Origin: Nitrospirota bacterium
GTDB taxonomy: Bacteria > Nitrospirota > Nitrospiria > Nitrospirales > UBA8639
Assembly: GCA_020355985.1 (NCBI GenBank)
Contig: CP070628.1
Coordinates: 246,077 to 254,605, forward strand
Reading direction: 5' to 3'
DNA length: 8,529 nucleotides
Below the pieces are notes generated by a model. That model saw only the letters and a list, made by a program, of their open reading frames with translations. It was not told the origin of the DNA and searched no databases. Made by a program: the position numbers and the translations under genes. This document shows, one piece after another, positions 1-8,193 of this stretch; within the stretch, counting starts at the first letter, position 1; each line of letters begins with the position of its first letter.

Positions 1-98
1 ACCACCTCAGGCGTTTCAGCATCATGTAATAGTGAAGCGCAGCCGGAAGCCAGTAAGGCAAACAAAAAAAAGACGAGTCTAAATAAGGGATGGCTCAT
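1..98 (-). CDS. 5' fragment of a putative lipoprotein gene; the rest lies beyond the left edge
   Basis: An open frame begins at ATG 98 and runs off the window. It encodes MSHPLFRLVFFLFALLASGC followed by ASLLHDAETPEVV. This is a compact lipoprotein signal peptide: a short n-region with one arginine, an uninterrupted hydrophobic core (8-17), and the lipobox LASGC with Cys20 as the expected lipidated residue. Only 32 complete codons are visible, so the mature protein and its function cannot be judged. No good Shine-Dalgarno precedes the ATG, the sequence just upstream being TTACTCACC. It is separated from htrA by 260 bp and so is likely a separate transcription unit. The short length means a chance frame is possible, but the order of signal elements is convincing. 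Confidence 0.6.
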   Translation of the reverse strand, partial: MSHPLFRLVFFLFALLASGCASLLHDAETPEV

Positions 99-358
99 GG
101 TGAGTAACTATATCAGACTTCTTTTTCATATTTTTTAGACAAACTCAAGTTTTAATTTAGTGTCATTGAAAGCCTAGTAGTCTACATTCGCGAAAATATG
201 GCCAACTGAAAGGTTCCTGAAGGGAAGTTTTTCCCCTGGCTTATATACGCAACGATTGCGTTTTGTAAGGAATAGTGAGCTTACGGAGATTGAAATATTT
301 AGTTGGGTACCCGGTATGGCCATGCGGGCAGGACGATAAGAAAGGAGGAAGTGACGTC
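99..358. other. Intergenic region downstream of htrA with small hairpins
   Basis: These 260 bp contain no credible gene. Two inverted repeats stand out. One is at 216-239, an imperfect stem with the core GGGAA, loop GTTT, then TTCCC. The other is at 247-261, ACGCAA, loop CGA, then TTGCGT. The second is followed by TTTTGT on the plus strand, but neither has a T-run on the minus strand, where termination of the htrA transcript would be needed. Short palindromes also occur: GGGTACCC (305-312), ATGGCCAT (316-323) and TTCGCGAA (187-194). The 99-180 part is AT-rich and could contain a promoter for the lipoprotein gene, though I cannot assign -35/-10 boxes. The htrA transcription unit probably ends here. 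Confidence 0.35.
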
Positions 359-1732
359 TTACTGTTGGGTTTTGAGGACGATGAAGAAGGCACGGGCCTT
401 GCGGATAATGCGGAGGAGGACGGTTTGGCCAGGCTTGACTTTCTCTAAAACTTTCGAGAATTGGGCCACGCTTCGAACAGGTTGACGATTGACTTCGGTA
501 ATGAAATCGCCTTCTTGAATCCCCTCGGAATGAGCGAGGCCACCTCGCTCCACCTTGGAGACCAAGACGCCAACACTTTCTTTGAGTTCAAATTCTTCAG
601 CCAGGGCTGCCGTGAGGGCTTGGACATCCAGACCTAATTTTATTTCTGATTTTTGGGAGGGGAGTGAGGCCAGTGTGGTTTTCTCAGGCCGTTCTGCCAT
701 GGGGACATGGTAAATCATTTCTTTACCGTCACGGAGCAAGTGAATTTTTGCCTTTTCGCCTGGGCCCACCTGAGCGACAAGGCGTGAGAGTTGATTGGGT
801 GAGTCAACAGCCTGATCCTCCACCATGAGAATAATATCACCGGGCTTGATTCCGGCCGCATCGGCTGGATCGTCTTCATACACTTCATTGATCAGGACGC
901 CTTGCCCTTCGTTGATACCAAATTGCTTAGACAGCTCTTTGGTTAAGGCTTGTATGCCCACACCTAGCCAACCTCGGACTACACGACCGCGGGAGACCAA
1001 TTGAGCGACCACACGGGACACCATATCCGCTGGGATAGAAAATCCTATTCCTTGCGCCATATGAATGATGGCCGTATTTATACCAATAACTTCACCTCGA
1101 AGATTGAACAATGGCCCCCCAGAATTACCTGGATTAATTGCGGCATCGGTTTGAATGAAGTTTTCATATTTCGATAAATTTAATCGCTCACGTCCAACCC
1201 CGCTGATCACTCCCAAGGTGACCGTTCGGTCCAAGCCCATGGGATTACCCACTGCCAGTACCCATTGACCGACTTTTAATGTTCGTGATTCTCCAAATTG
1301 CGCTGCCGGTAACTTTCGATCTGTTTCAATTTTGAGGACCGCAATGTCGGTTTCTTTATCTCTACCAATCACTCGAGCAATGGCATGGGATTTATCGGAG
1401 AATCGAATTTCAGCCTCACTAGTGTCTTCACCCACAACATGATTGTTTGTGACAATTATGCCATCCTCTCGAATAATGACCCCTGAGCCACTTCCTTGCG
1501 TAAAAGAGCCTCTGCGTTTAAACCCTTGTGACGAAGTAATTTCGCGAATAGGAGTGATATTCACGACCATGGGTGTGACACGTTCAGCTAAACTGGTAAT
1601 CGTGAACTGAATATCTTCTAGAACCTGAAGGCCGCGAATTTCTTGGTCAGTTGGTGTCGCGGCCAACAACAGACCAGCTGCGTTAAATTTATAAACTATT
1701 AAAAGAACAGCTATTTTTATAAAAATTCTCAT
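359..1732 (-). CDS. Periplasmic serine protease/chaperone of the DegP/DegQ (HtrA) family with two PDZ domains
   Basis: The product degrades or refolds damaged proteins in the periplasm. In the 457-residue form starting at ATG 1732 (used for numbering), MRIFIK followed by a hydrophobic run to about residue 25 and LLLAATP look like a cleavable signal peptide. The trypsin-like domain has the triad His98 (TNNHVV), Asp129 (TDIAVLKI) and Ser204 (GNSGGP). PDZ1 spans about 253-345, beginning at RGWLGVGIQAL. PDZ2 spans about 365-453, beginning at KLGLDVQAL and including VLVSKVERGGLA and GDFITEVN. Domain count and length match DegP/DegQ (about 450-475) rather than single-PDZ DegS. A TTG at 1753 would add seven residues (MRYLNEK); neither start has a Shine-Dalgarno, and I prefer the ATG because it gives a standard signal peptide. 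It is the last gene of the tight cluster. Sequence alone cannot separate degP from degQ or mucD, so no symbol is given. Confidence 0.94.
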   Translation of the reverse strand: MRIFIKIAVLLIVYKFNAAGLLLAATPTDQEIRGLQVLEDIQFTITSLAERVTPMVVNITPIREITSSQGFKRRGSFTQGSGSGVIIREDGIIVTNNHVVGEDTSEAEIRFSDKSHAIARVIGRDKETDIAVLKIETDRKLPAAQFGESRTLKVGQWVLAVGNPMGLDRTVTLGVISGVGRERLNLSKYENFIQTDAAINPGNSGGPLFNLRGEVIGINTAIIHMAQGIGFSIPADMVSRVVAQLVSRGRVVRGWLGVGIQALTKELSKQFGINEGQGVLINEVYEDDPADAAGIKPGDIILMVEDQAVDSPNQLSRLVAQVGPGEKAKIHLLRDGKEMIYHVPMAERPEKTTLASLPSQKSEIKLGLDVQALTAALAEEFELKESVGVLVSKVERGGLAHSEGIQEGDFITEVNRQPVRSVAQFSKVLEKVKPGQTVLLRIIRKARAFFIVLKTQQ

Positions 1733-1759
1733 TTTTTCATTTAAATATCGCAATGTCGC

Positions 1760-1773
1760 ATAATAAATATTAT
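1760..1773. repeat. Perfect AT-only inverted repeat between plsY and htrA
   Basis: ATAATA, a 2-base AA centre, then TATTAT form a 14-base palindromic element placed exactly between the plsY stop and the htrA start. It could be a protein-binding site or simply AT-rich spacer; there is no T-run making it a terminator. Confidence 0.4.
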
Positions 1774-1774
1774 G

Positions 1775-2371
1775 TCAAATAGAAATAAGGGTGGTCTTGG
1801 GTTCGGTCCCTTTCATTAATCTGGAAATATTCTCGGTATGGCCGTAAATAATTAAACCAAGAATGCAAAATGAAAAGAAAATTAATTGGAAGTCCCCAAC
1901 CAGGAAAAATGAAAGTATTGGGAAACAAAAAAAAGCGGCTAGCGCCCCCCCAGAAGAATATTTAAAAATTAACACAGTCCCAATCCAAATTCCCACAAGA
2001 CAAAGGCCAAGAAACGGTTCAATCCCCAAAACTGAGCCAAGTGCCGTTGCAACGCCTTTTCCACCCTTAAATACTAAAAATACTGAAAAGATATGCCCAA
2101 ATACGACAGCAAAGCCAATAAAAAGGATCCATAGCCTTGGGACCCCGAGCCCTTGAGCAACGATGACGGCTACAAAGCCTTTGCCAATATCCCCGAATAA
2201 AGTTAAAATTCCGGCTTTTTTCCCAGAAACGCGTAACACATTGGTAAACCCGATATTTTTGCTCCCGGCGGTTCTCGGATCTTTCTCTCCCAATGCACGA
2301 GCCACAAGTAATCCAAACGGAATGGAGCCCAACACATAGGCGCCAAAAGCACCTAAACTATATAATAACAT
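1775..2371 (-). CDS. plsY: Acyl-phosphate:glycerol-3-phosphate acyltransferase PlsY
   Basis: The 198-residue multi-pass inner-membrane enzyme transfers an acyl group from acyl-phosphate (made by PlsX, not seen here) to glycerol 3-phosphate, giving lysophosphatidate. The three family motifs are present. Motif 1 is GSIPFG (15-20) with DPRTAGSKNIGFTNVLR (31-47). Motif 2 is FGHIFSVFLVFKGGKGVATA (91-110), which holds the glycine-rich FKGGKGVAT core. Motif 3 is YGHTENISRLMKGTEP (176-191). The first motif reads SKNIGFTN rather than the commoner SGNIGATN, a tolerated variation as far as I know. Length is normal and about five membrane segments are visible. The start is supported by AGAGGT 8 nt upstream. 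It follows pgsA by 24 bp and precedes htrA closely, forming a phospholipid pair with pgsA. Confidence 0.96.
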   Translation of the reverse strand: MLLYSLGAFGAYVLGSIPFGLLVARALGEKDPRTAGSKNIGFTNVLRVSGKKAGILTLFGDIGKGFVAVIVAQGLGVPRLWILFIGFAVVFGHIFSVFLVFKGGKGVATALGSVLGIEPFLGLCLVGIWIGTVLIFKYSSGGALAAFFCFPILSFFLVGDFQLIFFSFCILGLIIYGHTENISRLMKGTEPKTTLISI

Positions 2372-2379
2372 TCCTATTG

Positions 2380-2385
2380 ACCTCT
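2380..2385 (-). promoter_or_regulatory. Ribosome binding site of plsY
   Basis: On the minus strand AGAGGT lies 8 nt before the plsY ATG at 2371, in the 24-bp gap after pgsA. It confirms the plsY start. Confidence 0.65.
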
Positions 2386-2395
2386 AATGAATGGA

Positions 2396-3013
2396 CTACC
2401 AGTATGTAGGGCTTAATTTTTTAAAGATAAGGACAAGGTATCGCCAGCCTGAAGCAAGCGAGAAAACTAGAGCTACATAAAGAAGGACGATCCCAGCCGA
2501 TGAAAGGAAAGCTTGAGCTTCAATCCAGGCACCTTGAAAAATTAAGCACAGAATGCCACCAATTTGCCCTATAACTTTAAATTTTCCAAGGGAATCGGCC
2601 GGAACGATAAAACCCTCCTTTGCAGCCACGGCCCTTGCTCCAGTTACAATCAATTCTCGTGCAATCATTACGATCGCCAACCATACCGCTACCTGCTGAC
2701 CTTGCACGAGAAGAATGAGCCCAGACGCAACAAGCAATTTATCCGCTACAGGATCAAGTAACTTCCCAAGATTGGTGATTTGCCCACTTCGACGTGCTAA
2801 ATAGCCATCTAAAAAATCCGTAAAAGCTGCGGCGGCAAAGACTAGTCCTGCCCACAAAGCACGCTCTGGGGTTGGCTCTAAATACAACCAGACAAAAACC
2901 GGAATTAAGAAAATTCGCAGCAGCGTAATCGAGTTTGGGAGATTCAAGCTTGATTCTCCCCTCTCTCTGCTTGAAATTTCAGCTTTAGGTTTAAGAATGT
3001 CTACGGGATTCAT
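2396..3013 (-). CDS. pgsA: CDP-diacylglycerol--glycerol-3-phosphate 3-phosphatidyltransferase (phosphatidylglycerophosphate synthase)
   Basis: This integral inner-membrane enzyme makes phosphatidylglycerol phosphate from CDP-diacylglycerol and glycerol 3-phosphate, the committed step to phosphatidylglycerol and cardiolipin. The CDP-alcohol phosphatidyltransferase signature is complete: Asp66, Asp69-Gly70, Ala73-Arg74, Gly83, Asp87 and Asp91 within the stretch DFLDGYLAR...GKLLDPVADK. Hydrophobic segments lie at about 28-46, 52-65, 93-104, 108-126, 148-162 and 170-195. LNLPNSITLLRI (23-34) is the usual N-terminal region of PgsA. The ATG start given here adds a 22-residue charged extension with a weak Shine-Dalgarno. 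A TTG at 2947, preceded by a much better one, would give the typical family N-terminus and about 183 residues. Other CDP-alcohol transferases are possible, but PgsA fits the motif context and the adjacent plsY best. Confidence 0.92.
   Translation of the reverse strand: MNPVDILKPKAEISSRERGESSLNLPNSITLLRIFLIPVFVWLYLEPTPERALWAGLVFAAAAFTDFLDGYLARRSGQITNLGKLLDPVADKLLVASGLILLVQGQQVAVWLAIVMIARELIVTGARAVAAKEGFIVPADSLGKFKVIGQIGGILCLIFQGAWIEAQAFLSSAGIVLLYVALVFSLASGWRYLVLIFKKLSPTYW
2956..2962 (-). promoter_or_regulatory. Strong Shine-Dalgarno before an alternative pgsA TTG start
   Basis: On the minus strand AGGGGAG lies 8 nt before TTG (codon 23 of the long pgsA frame, bases 2947-2945). The protein from this start would begin MNLPNSIT, the usual PgsA N-terminus. 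The upstream ATG at 3013 has only a weak AAGAA. This makes 2396-2947 a realistic alternative gene extent. Confidence 0.5.
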
Positions 3014-3038
3014 TATTTCTTAAAATTAACGTAAATTA

Positions 3039-3887
3039 TTAAGTTAGTGGCTGTAGACTCCCCTTACCTGAGACTTGCCAAATCGCTTGAAGTTGAACAA
3101 GAAGTCCCTGCAAGTCTTTTAACCGAACCATATTGGGCCCATCGGATAAGGCTTCTTCAGGTTGAGGATGGACTTCCATGAAAAATCCATCGCACCCAAC
3201 TGCTGCTGCTGCCCTTGCCAATGGGGCCACGAATTCCCGTTGTCCCGACGAACAAGTTCCTCCCCCACCAGGCAATTGCACACTATGAGTTGCATCAAAG
3301 ATCACGGGATAACCGAGCGCGCGCATAACCGGTAAGGAACGCATGTCCACCACAAGATTTTGGTAGCCAAAGCTTGAGCCTCGTTCGGTTAAGCAAATAT
3401 TCTTAGTTCCGGCTTCTTGAAGTTTTTTCACCACATTGCTCATATCCCACGGTGATAAAAATTGCCCTTTTTTTACGTTGACCACACGGCCGGATTTGGC
3501 TGCGGCACACAGCAAATCTGTTTGCCTACAGAGAAACGCCGGGATCTGCAAGATATCAACTATTTCTGCAACTTGCGTAACATCTTGAACTTCGTGGATG
3601 TCGGTGAGAATGGGTACACCGACCTCTTCTTTGACCTTTTTAAGAATTTTTAATCCAGCGGAAAGTCCCAATCCTCGAAAAGAAGAGATCGACGTCCGAT
3701 TGGCTTTATCATAGGATACCTTGAAGATGTAAGGAATGTGTAATTCTTGAGCAATTTTAGCAATTCCTGTTGCAGTTTCCAGAACGAGTTTCTCACTTTC
3801 AATGACACAGGGACCCGCAATCAAAATGTGTGGAGAACCACCACCCACCGTAAATGGGCCAATATGTACTTCAGTTGGAGGAGTCAT
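3039..3887 (-). CDS. kdsA: 3-deoxy-8-phosphooctulonate synthase (Kdo-8-phosphate synthase), metal-dependent class
   Basis: The 282-residue TIM-barrel enzyme condenses phosphoenolpyruvate with D-arabinose 5-phosphate to Kdo 8-phosphate. Diagnostic segments are [10 protein letters not shown] (23-32), [18 protein letters not shown] (58-75), [11 protein letters not shown] (116-126), [13 protein letters not shown] (137-149), [19 protein letters not shown] (168-186), [12 protein letters not shown] (197-208) and [15 protein letters not shown] (237-251). A cysteine in the GPC motif, where the E. coli enzyme has an asparagine, marks the metal-requiring class. Cys27, His201, Glu238 and Asp249 sit exactly where the four metal ligands of the Aquifex aeolicus enzyme (Cys11, His185, Glu222, Asp233) would fall, with a constant offset of 16. 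The gene lies 15 bp after pyrG and 25 bp before pgsA. The later steps (phosphatase KdsC, isomerase KdsD) are not encoded in this window. Confidence 0.97.
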   Translation of the reverse strand: MTPPTEVHIGPFTVGGGSPHILIAGPCVIESEKLVLETATGIAKIAQELHIPYIFKVSYDKANRTSISSFRGLGLSAGLKILKKVKEEVGVPILTDIHEVQDVTQVAEIVDILQIPAFLCRQTDLLCAAAKSGRVVNVKKGQFLSPWDMSNVVKKLQEAGTKNICLTERGSSFGYQNLVVDMRSLPVMRALGYPVIFDATHSVQLPGGGGTCSSGQREFVAPLARAAAAVGCDGFFMEVHPQPEEALSDGPNMVRLKDLQGLLVQLQAIWQVSGKGSLQPLT

Positions 3888-3902
3888 AAGTAATCCGGTC
3901 GG

Positions 3903-5623
<1,721 letters not shown>

Positions 5624-6373
5624 CTATTTCGCTAACAAAAAAGATTCTGCCAGGACGAGATCTTCCGGAGTGTCGATGCGCAGGGATTCATGCATCGTCT
5701 CCCACACCATAATGGGCATTCCATGCTCCAAGGCTCGGAGTTGTTCTAATTTCTCGGCTTCTTCAAGAAAGCCACTGGGCAGTTCGCTAAATTGTTGTAA
5801 GGCAGCCTTGTGAAAAATATAGATTCCCAAATGCATCCAGGCGGCAGAGTCGACCTTCGCAGGAATACCGTCTCGCCAACATGGCACAGCACTACGCGAA
5901 AAATACAAGGCATGTCCCTGATGGTCTGTGACGACTTTCACAATCGAGGGATTCTCTCTCTTTTCTCCCTGATGAAGTTTTCTCTTTAATGTGCCGATGG
6001 CAGCATCTGAGTTCAAAAATGGTTGAATAAGATCGCTCAGTAACCCGGAGTGAAGAAGAATTTCATCGGCCTGTAAATTCACAATTACATCGTAGGTCAA
6101 TTGGGGAACCGCTTTCGCCACCCGGTCGGTTCCTGTCCGACATGGTTCGGTGACAAGGCAAACCTCTCCACCAAAGTCTCTTACGGTTTCTAGAATGGCA
6201 TCGTGGTCCGTCACCACGAGAATTTGGCCCACTTGAGCTACCTGCTGGGCGGCTTCATAGACATGTTGAATCAATGGTTTCCCCGCCAACTGTGCGAGAG
6301 GTTTTCCGGGAAACCGAGATGAACCTTGACGAGCTGGAATACACACACTCACCCTTGGCTCAGTAGATGTCAT
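5624..6373 (-). CDS. kdsB: 3-deoxy-manno-octulosonate cytidylyltransferase (CMP-Kdo synthetase)
   Basis: The 249-residue enzyme activates Kdo with CTP to CMP-Kdo, the donor for Kdo transfer onto lipid A; it is cytoplasmic. Family features are the N-terminal nucleotide-binding signature IPARQGSSRFPGKPLAQLAG (12-31), GGEVC (68-72), TGTDRVAKA (80-88), the NPSIVKVVTD and YFSRSAVP segments (141-164), HLGIYIF (181-187), EKLEQLRALE (207-216) and IDTPEDL (233-239). Length matches the family (about 250). One oddity is that the metal-binding motif, normally N-x-Q-G-D-E-P, here reads NLQADEILL (99-107). Thus Gly becomes Ala102 and Pro becomes Ile105, while the metal-ligand Asp103 and Glu104 remain. The enzyme is probably still functional, but its sugar specificity deserves a check. 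The start is set by a good Shine-Dalgarno inside rfaE1. The neighbouring pyrG makes its CTP substrate, and kdsA makes the Kdo precursor. Confidence 0.93.
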   Translation of the reverse strand: MTSTEPRVSVCIPARQGSSRFPGKPLAQLAGKPLIQHVYEAAQQVAQVGQILVVTDHDAILETVRDFGGEVCLVTEPCRTGTDRVAKAVPQLTYDVIVNLQADEILLHSGLLSDLIQPFLNSDAAIGTLKRKLHQGEKRENPSIVKVVTDHQGHALYFSRSAVPCWRDGIPAKVDSAAWMHLGIYIFHKAALQQFSELPSGFLEEAEKLEQLRALEHGMPIMVWETMHESLRIDTPEDLVLAESFLLAK

Positions 6374-7373
6374 GCGTCAACACCTTTTGAAGCTGAGAGC
6401 GAGTGACCGTTGCAGTCCCAACCATTCCTACCACAATACCTGCGGCTTGATTAGCTAATACCGCAGCATCAGCGATTGATGCCTTTGCACTTAAGGCTAA
6501 AGCCAATGTGCTAATAACGGTATCGCCGGCTCCAGTAACATCATAAACTTGTCGAGCGACCGCTGGAATTGTCCAAGAACGCCCATTATGTTCAAAAATA
6601 CTCATTCCCTCTTCTCCTCTTGTGACAACCACGGCTTGGCACTGCAGTTGTTTTTGGAGAGAGCTGCCGATATCTTCAATTGCGATATCTTGTGTAGGTA
6701 AAAATCCTGCCGCTTGCTTGGCTTCCAGGTGATTGGGTGTAATGACAGTCACTCCAGTATAGTAAGGCATGTGTTCGACTTTGGGATCAACAATTATCGG
6801 CACTCCATATTGCATGGCTATTTTTTGAATGTGATGCATAAGTTCTTCTGTAATAAGACCTTTGGCATAATCTGAAATAACAAGGCAGGAAATATCAGGA
6901 AGGCGTGAGGCCACATATCGAACAATTTTCTGTTCAATGCCTTTAGAGACCTGATTCCGTTGCTCCACATCAAATCGCACTATTTGTTGGTTGTGGGCAA
7001 TGACTCTGGTTTTTTTAATGGTCGGTCGGCTTTTATCAATGAAGATTCCAGGAGATGGTTTCGATGTTTTGCGAATGCTATTTATGATCTGTTTGCCATA
7101 TGGATCATTGCCAATGACACCACAGAGTTCCACAAGACCGCCCAGCGTGACGATATTATGATAGACATTAGCCGCTCCACCCATCCGATACGATTCTGAA
7201 TTCACATGCACAACCGGGACAGGAGCTTCAGGGGAGACGCGATTCACCGTTCCCCAAATATAATGATCAAGAATGAGATCGCCAAGCACTAAAATTTTTG
7301 CTTGAGAGAACCGGCCAAGGAAGGTCTTCAGCTTTCGAGAGGGAATCGATGGAACAGGAGAAGGGGATTTCAT
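6360..7373 (-). CDS. rfaE1: D-glycero-beta-D-manno-heptose-7-phosphate kinase (stand-alone RfaE domain I, PfkB/ribokinase fold)
   Basis: This 337-residue cytoplasmic sugar kinase phosphorylates D-glycero-D-manno-heptose 7-phosphate to the 1,7-bisphosphate, a step toward ADP-heptose for the LPS inner core. PfkB-family landmarks are clear. The N-terminal KILVLGDLILDHYIWG segment (26-41) and the VSPEAPVPVV box (46-55) are typical of RfaE kinases. The substrate-site glycines are in MGGAANV (64-70), and the ATP/catalytic signature DVTGAGDTV (278-286) has Asp284 as catalytic base. The E. coli HldE protein is about 477 residues with a fused nucleotidyltransferase. Here the protein ends after the kinase, so the adenylyltransferase (RfaE2/HldC) must be encoded elsewhere. 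The last 14 nt overlap the start of kdsB, implying translational coupling. No good Shine-Dalgarno precedes the ATG. Another PfkB sugar kinase is the alternative, but the motifs and neighbours favour the heptose enzyme. Confidence 0.92.
   Translation of the reverse strand: MKSPSPVPSIPSRKLKTFLGRFSQAKILVLGDLILDHYIWGTVNRVSPEAPVPVVHVNSESYRMGGAANVYHNIVTLGGLVELCGVIGNDPYGKQIINSIRKTSKPSPGIFIDKSRPTIKKTRVIAHNQQIVRFDVEQRNQVSKGIEQKIVRYVASRLPDISCLVISDYAKGLITEELMHHIQKIAMQYGVPIIVDPKVEHMPYYTGVTVITPNHLEAKQAAGFLPTQDIAIEDIGSSLQKQLQCQAVVVTRGEEGMSIFEHNGRSWTIPAVARQVYDVTGAGDTVISTLALALSAKASIADAAVLANQAAGIVVGMVGTATVTRSQLQKVLTHDIY
6381..6388 (-). promoter_or_regulatory. Ribosome binding site of kdsB, inside the rfaE1 reading frame
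   Basis: On the minus strand AAAAGGTG lies 7 nt before the kdsB ATG at 6373. It is a good match to the anti-Shine-Dalgarno sequence and lies within the last codons of rfaE1. It supports the chosen kdsB start and the 14-nt overlap between the two genes. Confidence 0.7.
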
Positions 7374-7424
7374 TCAAAGGCACTATCAAGAAAAAGAACG
7401 GTTCGGTTAGGCATTAAGAAACAT

Positions 7425-8186
7425 TTATTCAATGCTTTTCCCAATTCGATTCCAGCGGATCCAGTCCGTCCATGATCCTTTCCCATTCCATGACCAGTAG
7501 ACTAGGAAAGCACGGCCTTTAATTTTATTCATTTTCACAAAACCCCAAAAGCGGCTGTCAAGGCTTTGATCACGGTTATCCCCCATCACAAAATAGGAGT
7601 CCGGCGGGACGGTTAACGGGCCTAAATTATCACGAGGATTGATCCGGCCATCAATGATTCCCGGATCAACTCTTTGAGTAAAATCTTTATCAACGAAAGG
7701 TTCTCCATTGACGAGGATTTTTTTATTGTGAATCTCAATGACATCACCAGGAGTTCCGATTACTCGTTTAATGAAATCTTTATTTTCATCTTCAGGATAT
7801 CGGAACACAATAACATCTCCACGTTGAGGGGAATCGAAGTCCATCACAATTGTGTTGGAATAACAGGTGACTGGTGGAAATGCCACTTCAAATTCACAGT
7901 CTTTTGGCAATTGAAATCCATAGGCTAATTTTGAAACAAGGATGTGATCGCCAATGAGCAACGTGGGGATCATGGAGCCGGATGGAATTTTAAATGCTTG
8001 AACCACGAACACGCGAATGGTAAGGGCTAAGATAATGGCAATGATAAGGGCTTCAGCATATTCCCGGATGATGGATTTTGTAGCAGGTGCGTTTTCTGAG
8101 CTGGCAGAAGCCTCGGAATGAGGCTTCTCAAAACTCGTATCTGAAGTTTCCTTAGCGTTTGATGGCTGTGGGTCTTTTTGTGACAT
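7425..8186 (-). CDS. lepB: Signal peptidase I (leader peptidase, S26 family)
   Basis: The 253-residue product cleaves Sec and Tat signal peptides on the outer face of the inner membrane. Residues 1-38 form a polar, Ser/Glu-rich cytoplasmic tail, followed by one strongly hydrophobic segment at about 43-63. The catalytic serine is Ser71 in the motif IPSGSMIPTL, and the general base is Lys140 in FIKRVIGTPGD. The C-terminal family box GDNRDQSLDSRFWG covers residues 202-215. All catalytic elements are present, so the enzyme should be active. With one transmembrane anchor the topology resembles Gram-positive type SipS more than E. coli LepB, which has two. Two cysteines, Cys97 and Cys108, lie in an insertion after the first catalytic box and would be on the periplasmic side. 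The gene follows lepA by 7 bp. The Shine-Dalgarno is weak (GAG about 11 nt upstream), so translation may be coupled to lepA. Confidence 0.96.
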   Translation of the reverse strand: MSQKDPQPSNAKETSDTSFEKPHSEASASSENAPATKSIIREYAEALIIAIILALTIRVFVVQAFKIPSGSMIPTLLIGDHILVSKLAYGFQLPKDCEFEVAFPPVTCYSNTIVMDFDSPQRGDVIVFRYPEDENKDFIKRVIGTPGDVIEIHNKKILVNGEPFVDKDFTQRVDPGIIDGRINPRDNLGPLTVPPDSYFVMGDNRDQSLDSRFWGFVKMNKIKGRAFLVYWSWNGKGSWTDWIRWNRIGKSIE

Positions 8187-8193
8187 CGTCGTT

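Noticed and set aside
247..267. Terminator-like hairpin ACGCAA-CGA-TTGCGT followed by TTTTGT
   Set aside because: The T-run is on the plus strand, where there is no gene to terminate; on the minus strand the stem is followed by ATATAAG. The 6-bp stem is also short.
303..485. 60-codon plus-strand frame entering the htrA 3' end
   Set aside because: It overlaps PDZ2 of htrA in antisense, has an Arg-rich unstructured translation, and no supporting signals.
1863..2156. 97-codon open frame on the plus strand opposite plsY
   Set aside because: It is a low-complexity Lys/Pro/Thr-rich shadow of a clearly recognisable PlsY; no ribosome site or family resemblance.
7397..7405. GAACGGTTC palindrome followed by a T-rich run on the minus strand between lepB and rfaE1, as a possible terminator
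   Set aside because: The arms are separated by only one base, too little for a loop, leaving at most a 3-bp stem.
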